A stretch of 21,347 nucleotides of DNA from Spirochaetales bacterium UBA1265 (GTDB lineage Bacteria > Spirochaetota > Spirochaetia > Sphaerochaetales > Sphaerochaetaceae): positions 1 through 21,347 of the forward strand of contig DBVL01000101.1 in NCBI GenBank assembly GCA_002308475.1, given 5' to 3'. This document shows positions 16,233-21,347 of this stretch, piece by piece. A program made the translations under genes and the position numbers. The notes beneath the pieces are model-generated. The model ran no database searches and was not told where the DNA came from. It worked only from the letters and a program-made list of their open reading frames with translations. How positions within the stretch are numbered: the first letter of the stretch is position 1; each line of letters starts with the position of its first letter.

Positions 16233-16260
16233 TCAGAGGCCCGGAAACCCGAACCTCTGA
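16233..16260 (-). terminator. Strong hairpin, probable minus-strand terminator upstream of the GerMN gene
   Basis: Read on the minus strand, TCAGAGGTTCGG pairs with CCGGGCCTCTGA as a 12-bp stem with two G-U wobbles and a 4-nt GTTT loop. It is followed by TTTTG. It would stop read-through from the lipoprotein gene to the right. A leader or attenuator role is an alternative. Confidence 0.5.
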
Positions 16261-16357
16261 ATATAAAGAAAAAAAGAGACAACGAAACCACTCAAACAAT
16301 CAATCAGAGCATTTCAAAGCAAGATGGGCAGGAAGAAGAACCACTATTTTTGCTGGT

Positions 16358-16406
16358 AAAAATGAAGGATGCTTAAACATTCTTTAAAGAATTCCAAACA
16401 TCCTTC
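16358..16406 (-). terminator. Possible intrinsic terminator after the lipoprotein gene
   Basis: Minus-strand GAAGGATG (16406-16399) and CATCCTTC (16371-16364) form an 8-bp stem, followed by ATTTTT. The 27-nt loop contains a perfect 14-bp palindrome ATTCTTTAAAGAAT (16379-16392) that can fold as an inner stem. Apart from this hairpin, the one at 16233-16260 and the GerMN promoter, I see nothing else in the 16187-16448 gap. Confidence 0.45.
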
Positions 16407-16448
16407 TGATAGATTATTAAAACAAACTATTGGTTACGCCGGCTTGAA

Positions 16449-17078
16449 TTATTTACCTTCAAACTTTATTCCAAGGCCAATGCTTCCAACCAGATTCACA
16501 CTAAGGTTTGTATTGAACTCAGAAAGATTACTACTAGATGAAGCATAGTAATTTAAAAAATCAGCAGTTGCTACTGCAGATGCATTTAGGAAGAAACCTT
16601 CAGAAAAATAGTACTGAAAATCTGCGATTGCTCCTATTCCCAGGGACTCCTCCAACAAGATCTCGGAGTAATATGAGCTTTGCCAATAGTACGCTCTTGT
16701 TCTTAAATCCACACCAAGTCCAAGATTAAGATGTAGTTTATCTTCTAAAAATCTCATTTTATAAGCATAACCTGACAGCACTCTAAAACAATAATGTGAA
16801 ATGTCAGAAGAGTATTTTGACCTTTCACCATTTACAGTTAAATACTGAGGAAACTGATAACTTAAAAATGTGAATGTTCCGCCGTTAGCATTGGTTTCTG
16901 TTAAACCCATTGCACTGATAGAAATACCATCTTGCGAAGTCTTGGACTCTGAATAGGAATCCTTGTAGTATCCGAAATTAATTGATTCTGTTCTGTCATA
17001 TTGTGTTGCACAACTGACAAAAGTAAGAGCAATCAGAAGAAGTGCAGCAATAAAGAATACTTTCTGCCTTGTTTTCAT
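16449..17078 (-). CDS. Exported protein with putative lipoprotein signal, beta-rich, unknown function
   Basis: 209-residue protein not assigned to a named family. The N-terminus has basic residues (K2, R4, K6), a hydrophobic core (8-21) and FVSC with Cys23, acceptable as a relaxed spirochaete-type lipobox. The mature part is rich in Tyr, Ser and alternating hydrophobic residues (for example LHLNLGLGVDLRTRAYYW, FFLNASAVATADF). It ends in GSIGLGIKFEGK, giving a beta-barrel or outer-membrane look. The start ATG at 17078 has GGAGG 7 nt upstream; the frame continues upstream to 17165, but that region contains the -10 box. It has its own promoter and probable terminator, so it is likely monocistronic. 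It could be an outer-membrane beta-barrel rather than a true lipoprotein. Confidence 0.75.
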   Translation of the reverse strand: MKTRQKVFFIAALLLIALTFVSCATQYDRTESINFGYYKDSYSESKTSQDGISISAMGLTETNANGGTFTFLSYQFPQYLTVNGERSKYSSDISHYCFRVLSGYAYKMRFLEDKLHLNLGLGVDLRTRAYYWQSSYYSEILLEESLGIGAIADFQYYFSEGFFLNASAVATADFLNYYASSSSNLSEFNTNLSVNLVGSIGLGIKFEGK

Positions 17079-17113
17079 GTTTTCCCTCCCTAGAAAAATA
17101 ACTATTTGTATAA

Positions 17114-17135
17114 GGGCCAGTCTTTTGCACTGCCC
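17114..17135 (-). other. Hairpin in the 5' leader of the lipoprotein mRNA
   Basis: Within the predicted 67-nt leader, GGGCAGT pairs with ACTGGCCC (7 bp, one bulged G) around a GCAAAAG loop. It could affect mRNA stability or translation; it matches no riboswitch I recognise. Confidence 0.3.
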
Positions 17136-17151
17136 AATATCACTGTCTTTT

Positions 17152-17181
17152 ATTATCTTAATCACTTTATTTCTTTGTCAA
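17152..17181 (-). promoter_or_regulatory. Promoter of the putative lipoprotein gene
   Basis: Perfect -35 TTGACA (17181-17176), an 18-nt spacer and GATAAT (17157-17152) on the minus strand. The predicted start near 17145 gives a leader of about 67 nt to the ATG at 17078. This is the best-matching promoter pair in the window. Confidence 0.6.
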
Positions 17182-17198
17182 TACTGATATCAATAACA

Positions 17199-17272
17199 CT
17201 CTGATTTTTAAGATTAAGAAAACAGTGTAATCATTTTCTGATGTACATTGTAATTTAATGTTGTTTTTACTA
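17199..17272. repeat. Imperfect 74-bp direct repeat, copy 1 (left of the RelB/YoeB module)
   Basis: Aligns without gaps to 17921-17994 with 54 of 74 identical bases by hand count, including TAAGAAAA-N-AGTGT and AATTTA-N-TGTT-N-TTTT cores. AT-rich. It ends within the gap between the lipoprotein promoter and the toxin remnant. Confidence 0.55.
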
Positions 17273-17371
17273 GAGGATGAATTGAGGAAAAGATGAGTCT
17301 CCAAGGATCACAGACCTAAGCTGATTGTGCAGATAGGGCTGTTCATGGACGTGTCTTATGTCCTGTGACAT
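17270..17371 (-). other. 33-codon open frame downstream of the broken toxin, coding doubtful
   Basis: An in-phase frame follows the yoeB remnant stop. It runs from an ATG at 17371 (MSQDIRHVHEQPYLHNQ...) to a TAG at 17270-17272, which is the last three bases of repeat copy 1. There is no ribosome site and I do not recognise a family. It may be a remnant of a gene lost during rearrangement, or chance. Otherwise the 17182-17407 stretch holds only the repeat and the inverted repeat. Confidence 0.15.
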
Positions 17372-17378
17372 ATCACAC
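17351..17378. repeat. Inverted repeat with 12-nt arms, 4-nt loop
   Basis: GTGTCTTATGTC and GACATATCACAC are inverted repeats with 10 of 12 positions paired around CTGT. No T-run follows on either strand, so it is not a standard terminator; it could be a protein-binding dyad or an mRNA 3'-end structure of the toxin-antitoxin transcript. Confidence 0.45.
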
Positions 17379-17407
17379 TTGTTCAATACACAAATTGGAT
17401 GAAAGCT

Positions 17408-17658
17408 TCAGTAATGATTTCTGCAGGAGGCAATCTCTAGTGTTTCACCGGAAATACGGTATACAAGCCTGTTTGCTTCATCAATGCGTTTACTGCAGAA
17501 ACCAGAAAGGTCTCCTTTCAGCACCTCAGCTTTGCCAATTCCTTTACCGCTCCGTTCTATATCACGAATAAGCTCGTTTATCTTTTTAAGAGTTTTTTAT
17601 CCTGTTTTTGCCAGTACAGATAATCGTCCCACGCCTTGTCAAACCACACAAGACGCAT
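17408..17658 (-). pseudogene. yoeB: YoeB-family mRNA interferase toxin broken by a one-base frameshift
   Basis: The frame begins at ATG 17658, directly after the antitoxin stop, with MRLVWFDKAWDDYLYWQKQ, and meets TAA at 17580-17578 after 26 codons. Restoring one A near the A5 run (17587-17583 on this strand) opens the rest to TGA 17410-17408. The restored product is 83 residues, matching the 84 of E. coli YoeB: INELIRDIERSGKG, KAEVLKGDLSGF, RIDEANRLVYRI and the terminal CRNHY. The residues expected for catalysis (Glu in KAEVLK, Arg in NRLVY, His in NHY) remain, while the usual Trp of SGFWSRR is Cys (SGFCSKR). YoeB cleaves mRNA at the ribosome. This is a decayed toxin, a homopolymer indel in the assembly, or a -1 recoding case. 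Confidence 0.85.
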
Positions 17659-17901
17659 TTAGACCTCAATCAGTTCATGCTCTATACCCTTGCCGGAATT
17701 AAGAGCTTCTATGGCTTCTTTCAAATATGCAATGTTTTCTTCACTGTAAAAGGGGTCAGCGTTTATCTCAAATGGTATGCGGCGTTCCCTGACAACCTTT
17801 GATGCAAATATTGTGTATGCCGTTGTACTTGTCATTCCCATTTCCTTGCATATGTCATCCATACTTTTCTTGAGTTCAGATTTCTGTAAAGCAATATACA
17901 T
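17659..17901 (-). CDS. RelB/DinJ-family antitoxin
   Basis: 80-residue antitoxin. After a short N-terminal strand (YIALQKSELKK), the ribbon-helix-helix part ICKEMGMTSTTAYTIFASKV (17-36) is followed by the family-typical RERRIPFEINADPFYSEENI and a C-terminal acidic tail that would bind the toxin. The gene ends in TAA immediately followed by the toxin ATG. The N-terminus is a few residues shorter than many relatives, and no clear ribosome site precedes the ATG at 17901; an in-frame TAA four codons upstream rules out a much longer form. With the toxin frameshifted it may now act alone, as an orphan regulator or an anti-addiction module. Confidence 0.88.
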   Translation of the reverse strand: MYIALQKSELKKSMDDICKEMGMTSTTAYTIFASKVVRERRIPFEINADPFYSEENIAYLKEAIEALNSGKGIEHELIEV

Positions 17902-17920
17902 AATAACGCTTTACAACTCT

Positions 17921-17994
17921 CTCTAATTATTGCTAATAAGAAAAGAGTGTTGATATTTCCTGATTTATGTTGGAATTTAGTGTTATTTTCGCTA
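17921..17994. repeat. Imperfect 74-bp direct repeat, copy 2 (right of the RelB/YoeB module)
   Basis: Partner of 17199-17272 (54 of 74 identical, ungapped, counted by hand). It lies 19 nt upstream of the antitoxin ATG and 6 nt before the -35 box of the plus-strand ATPase gene, so it includes the likely control region of the antitoxin. Confidence 0.55.
17926..17953 (-). promoter_or_regulatory. Weak candidate promoter of the relB-yoeB operon
   Basis: Minus-strand TCAACA (17953-17948), a 16-nt spacer and AATAAT (17931-17926), giving a leader of roughly 18 nt. The match is poor and the call rests partly on position. Confidence 0.28.
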
Positions 17995-18000
17995 TTAAAT

Positions 18001-18028
18001 TTGCATTATTTTCTTTTAATGCTATACT
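18001..18028 (+). promoter_or_regulatory. Candidate promoter of the AAA_14/DUF4143 ATPase gene
   Basis: TTGCAT (18001-18006), a 16-nt spacer and TATACT (18023-18028); the predicted start near 18035 leaves a leader of about 25 nt to the ATG at 18061. Confidence 0.45.
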
Positions 18029-18060
18029 TAGTTTAAAGAATTGTGTTTGAGAGGTTTGCC

Positions 18061-19374
18061 ATGTACCGTAAAGTTTTTGATTACTTAAAGAGCTGGAAAG
18101 AAGATAAATACCGCAAACCGCTTATAATTCAAGGCGCAAGGCAAGTCGGAAAAACTTATGCAGTACTTCAGTTCGGCAAAGAGAACTATGACAACGTTGC
18201 ATATTTCAACTTCCAGACTGACTCATCGCTTGGCACAACCTTTGACGAGAATATTACTCCGTCATACCTTATCCCTATCCTCTCACACATATGTGGACAG
18301 ACCATAACAAAGGGAAGGACTCTCATTGTCTTTGATGAGATTCAGCTTTGTGAAAGAGCTTTGACTTCTTTGAAATACTTTTGCGAAGAAGCTCCGGAAT
18401 ATCATGTCATCTCTGCAGGAAGCCTTCTTGGCGTAGCAGTCAACCGCACAAGAATTGCCTTCCCTGTCGGGAAAGTGGATAGATACACCATGTTTCCTAT
18501 GGATATGGAAGAATTTCTTCTTGCCTTGGGTAAAGAAGATCTTGTTTCACGCATACATAATTGTTTTGATACAAACTCGCCCATGCCTTATGCACTGCAT
18601 GAAGAAGCAAACAAGCTGTACCGTCAGTACCTCATCATTGGTGGCATGCCTGAAGCAGTTAATCGCTTTGCAGAAACCAAGGACTATGTGCTCTCCCGCC
18701 ATATAACAGATACTATTTCAATGGACTATCTTGATGATATGAGCAAGTACCAGGAAAATACCAACCAGATAAAGAAAACAAGACTGACATATGAAATCAT
18801 TGCGGTACAGCTTTCCAAAAAGAACACGCGGTTTCAATACAAATTGATTAAGAAAGGAGCAAGGGCTGCCGAATATGAAAACGCAATTGAATGGCTTGTG
18901 TCTGCAAACCTCATACACAGGGTCTATCGTGCCGAGCAAATTATGAAGCCTCTTGAAAACTATCGTGATATTGATGACTTTAAGATATTCATTTCAGACA
19001 TGGGTCTTCTTGCATCTCAGAAGAAAATCCGAGCGGATGATATTTTCTTTATGGAAGATGAACTTACTGATTTCAAGGGTGGAATGACTAAAAACTATAT
19101 CTGCACCCAGCTTGTCAGCGCTGGATTCAGCCTTTATTTCTGGCGGAACGAAAAAGGAACAAAGGAAGTTGACTTTCTTTTATTGCGGGAAGGCAAGATT
19201 ATTCCAGTTGGAGTTAAAAGCGGACTAAACACAAAGTCTGAAAGCCTCAGTGAATATGTGCGCCTGTTCAAGCCGGAGTACTCAATCCGGATATCAGAGA
19301 AGAACTTCGGCTTTGAGAACAATATTAGGTCTATACCTCTGTATGCTGTATTCTGTTTGATATCTGATTTTTGA
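18061..19374 (+). CDS. AAA_14 / DUF4143 family ATPase
   Basis: 437-residue protein of a common but poorly understood family of solitary ATPases in bacteria and archaea. Walker A is GARQVGKT (25-32) and Walker B is LIVFDEIQ (88-95), followed by SAGSLLG (118-124). A winged-helix-like middle section (about 235-300, TNQIKKTRLTYEIIAVQLS) precedes the C-terminal DUF4143 part, with WRNEKGTKEVDFLLL and IIPVGVKSG. The latter resembles a PD-(D/E)xK-like core (D371, K386), but the expected Glu of an EVK triad is Gly384. The ATG at 18061 has GAGAGG 6 nt upstream; a GTG at 18043 is possible but weaker. It stands alone between the toxin-antitoxin remnant and the ribosomal operon. Confidence 0.9.
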   Translation: MYRKVFDYLKSWKEDKYRKPLIIQGARQVGKTYAVLQFGKENYDNVAYFNFQTDSSLGTTFDENITPSYLIPILSHICGQTITKGRTLIVFDEIQLCERALTSLKYFCEEAPEYHVISAGSLLGVAVNRTRIAFPVGKVDRYTMFPMDMEEFLLALGKEDLVSRIHNCFDTNSPMPYALHEEANKLYRQYLIIGGMPEAVNRFAETKDYVLSRHITDTISMDYLDDMSKYQENTNQIKKTRLTYEIIAVQLSKKNTRFQYKLIKKGARAAEYENAIEWLVSANLIHRVYRAEQIMKPLENYRDIDDFKIFISDMGLLASQKKIRADDIFFMEDELTDFKGGMTKNYICTQLVSAGFSLYFWRNEKGTKEVDFLLLREGKIIPVGVKSGLNTKSESLSEYVRLFKPEYSIRISEKNFGFENNIRSIPLYAVFCLISDF

Positions 19375-19376
19375 GC

Positions 19377-19402
19377 AAAAAAATACCGGAGCTAGGCTCC
19401 GG
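19377..19402 (-). terminator. Intrinsic terminator of the rpsD-rpoA-rplQ operon
   Basis: On the minus strand CCGGAGC pairs with GCTCCGG (7 bp, loop CTA), followed by TA and seven T residues. It lies 23 nt after the rplQ stop. The same stem could also serve the convergent ATPase gene on the plus strand, where the T-run is poorer. Confidence 0.88.
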
Positions 19403-19425
19403 CACTTCTCTTTAAGAAAGAAGAC

Positions 19426-19830
19426 TCAGTTTTTCTTCTCTTCCTTCTTTGCAGCTTTGGCATCTTTCTTCTCAACCTTCTTTGTCAGCTCGAGAATAGC
19501 CATGTCTGCAGCATCTCCAAGACGGTTAGCAGTCTTGATAATGCGTGTGTATCCACCGTGAACGTCTGCGTAAAGCGGAGCAATCTCAGTGAACAGTTTG
19601 TTGACAACAGCTTCGTCAAAAAGAACTGCAGATGTAAGTCTGCGGTTGTGGACGCTGTCAACCTTGGCTCTTGTAATCATCTTTTCAGCAAGGCGCTGGA
19701 CTTCCTTGGCCTTAGCCTTGGTTGTCTCAATCTTTTCAAAGCGGAAAAGGCTTGTAACAAGATTTCTCTTGAGAGCCTTGCGCTCTGCTGAATTTCTGCT
19801 AAGAGCATTGAAACCGTACTTATGCCTCAT
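19426..19830 (-). CDS. rplQ: 50S ribosomal protein bL17
   Basis: 134-residue ribosomal protein near the polypeptide exit tunnel. It is recognised from the conserved start [20 protein letters not shown], then [21 protein letters not shown] and [20 protein letters not shown]. The C-terminus ends in a Lys/Glu-rich tail somewhat longer than average. The start ATG lies inside the end of rpoA (11-nt overlap), with AAGGAAGAG upstream. It is the last gene before the terminator. Confidence 0.98.
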   Translation of the reverse strand: MRHKYGFNALSRNSAERKALKRNLVTSLFRFEKIETTKAKAKEVQRLAEKMITRAKVDSVHNRRLTSAVLFDEAVVNKLFTEIAPLYADVHGGYTRIIKTANRLGDAADMAILELTKKVEKKDAKAAKKEEKKN

Positions 19831-20881
19831 TGTTCTCTTCCTTATTGTCCGGAACTCTTGCAGTTCTAAGGACAGTGTAATCAGTCATTCCCAGCCCAAG
19901 ATTCCATTCCTTGAGCTTGTCTTTAATCTCTGACAGAGATTTCTTACCAAAGTTTCTTGTCTTGGCAATCTCGTCTTCGGTCATCTTGGTCAGATCTCTG
20001 ATTGTTCTGATGTTTGCATTCTTCAGGCAGTTGCTTGAACGTACTGTAAGTTCAAGTTCCTCAACTGAAGTGTTGAGAATCTTCTCAACTCTCTTCTGCT
20101 CTTCATCAACTTCATCAGTAGTGTTGACCAGGTTCTCATCAAAATTGATGAAAATGGAGAAATGATCCTTTGCTATCTTTGCAGCTTCTGCAAGAGCATC
20201 TTCCGGAGTGATTGTTCCGTCTGTCCAAATCTCAAGTGTGAGCTTGTCATAGTCATTTCTCTGACCTACACGAGTGGGCTCAATTGAGTACTTGACTCTG
20301 GTAACGGGAGAGAAGATTGCGTCAACGGGAATGATTCCCGGTGTTACATCTTCATCCTTTTCAATCAGCTCCTGAATGACATCAGAAGGAACATATCCGC
20401 GGTTGAAATCAATCTGGGCAGTGATTGTGATGTTTGCATCTTCCATCATTTCAAAGACCTCAAAGTCCTTGTTAATGACTTCTACTCTGTCCTTCTCGAA
20501 ATCGGCACCTGTTACTGTACCGGGACCTTTGCATTCAACTTCAATAGTAGTTGACTCAATGTCGTCGGGCAGTCTCATCCTGAGCTTCTTCAGACGGGCA
20601 ATAATCTCACAAATATCCTGCTTAACGCCGGGAAGGGCCTCAAACTCGCTTGTGATAATGTGCTCGCCTGATTCGTTGAAGTAATGGAACCAAACAGCTG
20701 TAATAGCATAACCCTGTATTGAGGAGAGAAGAACTCTTCTCAGGGTGTTACCGATAGTTGTACCGAATCCTCTTTCAAAAGGATAGGCCACAAACTTATC
20801 ATAGCTTTCACCCGGGGCACCATGTTCCATGGATGTTGTCTTAGGGATTTTAAAACCCTTCATAAGGTTTTTACGTGCCAT
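19820..20881 (-). CDS. rpoA: RNA polymerase alpha subunit
   Basis: 353-residue alpha subunit. The N-terminal domain (about 1-245) carries the assembly region, with [19 protein letters not shown] (36-54). A linker rich in Asp and Glu follows, then the C-terminal DNA- and activator-binding domain (about 268-332) with [15 protein letters not shown] and [14 protein letters not shown]. The start is ATG 20881, because AAGGAG sits 5 nt upstream; the in-frame GTG at 20887 overlaps that ribosome site and is unlikely. It lies 19 nt after rpsD and overlaps rplQ by 11 nt, the classic alpha operon order. Confidence 0.98.
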   Translation of the reverse strand: MARKNLMKGFKIPKTTSMEHGAPGESYDKFVAYPFERGFGTTIGNTLRRVLLSSIQGYAITAVWFHYFNESGEHIITSEFEALPGVKQDICEIIARLKKLRMRLPDDIESTTIEVECKGPGTVTGADFEKDRVEVINKDFEVFEMMEDANITITAQIDFNRGYVPSDVIQELIEKDEDVTPGIIPVDAIFSPVTRVKYSIEPTRVGQRNDYDKLTLEIWTDGTITPEDALAEAAKIAKDHFSIFINFDENLVNTTDEVDEEQKRVEKILNTSVEELELTVRSSNCLKNANIRTIRDLTKMTEDEIAKTRNFGKKSLSEIKDKLKEWNLGLGMTDYTVLRTARVPDNKEENNEA

Positions 20882-20900
20882 TTTCACTCCTTGGTTTTAA

Positions 20901-21347
20901 TTACCTGGAATACAACTCAACAACCAGCTGTTCGTTGACTCCTTCAAGTTCTGTCACTTCTTCTCTCTTCGGAATTGCGTTGAACTGACCTTTCATGTTC
21001 TCTACATCAACTGAAAGCCAGGGCATTACGCCGCTCTTTTCAACTTCCTGGAGATTCTCCTTGATAACCATCATTTCTTTGCTCTGAGGAGCAACTTCAA
21101 TAACGTCACCGGGTTTGACTCTATAGGAAGGAATGTCAACACGTTTTCCGTTTACAAAGATGTGACCATGTCCGACAAGCTGTGAAGCCTGGGGGCGGCT
21201 GCATGCGAAATGCATTCTGAAGACAACGTTGTCAAGTCTGCGCTCAAGAAGAAGGATCAGGTTATCACCAGTCTTTCCGGCCATCTTGCTGGCATCGTTG
21301 AATGTAAGCTTGAACTGTTTCTCAAGCATGCAGTAGATTCTCTTGAG
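20901..21347 (-). CDS. rpsD: 30S ribosomal protein uS4, N-terminus beyond the window
   Basis: 148 C-terminal residues of uS4, an early 16S rRNA-binding assembly protein; roughly the first 60 residues lie outside the window. The frame is open to the last base (LKRIYCMLEKQFKLTF at the visible start), and the internal Met at 21329 is not the real start. The S4 RNA-binding domain is clear: RRLDNVVFRMHFACSRPQAS, LVGHGHIFVNGKRVDIPSYR and VKPGDVIEV. In many bacteria uS4 represses its own operon through an mRNA site upstream, which is not visible here. Confidence 0.97.
   Translation of the reverse strand, partial: LKRIYCMLEKQFKLTFNDASKMAGKTGDNLILLLERRLDNVVFRMHFACSRPQASQLVGHGHIFVNGKRVDIPSYRVKPGDVIEVAPQSKEMMVIKENLQEVEKSGVMPWLSVDVENMKGQFNAIPKREEVTELEGVNEQLVVELYSR

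Noticed and set aside
17079..17165. Longer N-terminus for the putative lipoprotein (start at 17165)
   Set aside because: The extra 29 codons cross the -10 box and leader of a strong promoter, and the downstream ATG has a good Shine-Dalgarno and begins a proper signal peptide.
17365..17571. A 68-codon plus-strand open frame
   Set aside because: It is the antisense shadow of the frameshifted yoeB remnant, which matches a known family over its whole length.

Overview
This looks like a chromosomal segment of a spirochaete, most likely from the Treponema or Sphaerochaeta side of the phylum. The hints are the ribosomal order rpsD-rpoA-rplQ, a relaxed spirochaete-style lipobox, moderate GC in the core genes, and the mix of families. 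This placement is an inference from gene content; there is no rRNA gene to confirm it.

Left block (1-13316, all minus strand): a tightly packed run of nine genes read from right to left. In order these are dnaE (replicative polymerase alpha subunit), recG (fork-remodelling helicase), three genes for a xanthine dehydrogenase-like molybdenum hydroxylase (molybdopterin-type, 2Fe-2S and FAD subunits), rsmD (16S rRNA methyltransferase), ligA (DNA ligase), a short ModE-like regulator, and a WbpM/CapD-type nucleotide-sugar dehydratase cut by the window edge. Neighbours overlap by 11-17 nt or lie 10-32 nt apart, so one long transcript is likely. It probably starts at a promoter placed so close to dnaE that the mRNA would be leaderless. 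The molybdopterin-type subunit has lost the loops that normally hold the cofactor, while the Fe-S and FAD partners keep their motifs. That mismatch is the most interesting protein-level signal here.

Middle block (13317-19374): an accessory region between housekeeping genes. It holds an AT-richer abiEi-abiEii (type IV toxin-antitoxin / phage-exclusion) pair on the plus strand with its own promoter and a repeat cluster that may be its operator. On the minus strand follow a vanZ-like membrane protein, a GerMN-domain protein and an exported small lipoprotein or outer-membrane-type protein. Next come a RelB/DinJ antitoxin and a YoeB toxin that is broken by a one-base frameshift and absent from a simple ORF list. 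The RelB/YoeB module is bracketed by two 74-bp imperfect direct repeats. Last is an AAA_14/DUF4143 ATPase on the plus strand.

Right block (19377-21347, minus strand): the end of the ribosomal alpha operon, rpsD (partial), rpoA and rplQ, closed by a clear intrinsic terminator shared back to back with the ATPase gene.

No tRNA, rRNA, CRISPR array or complete insertion sequence was seen.
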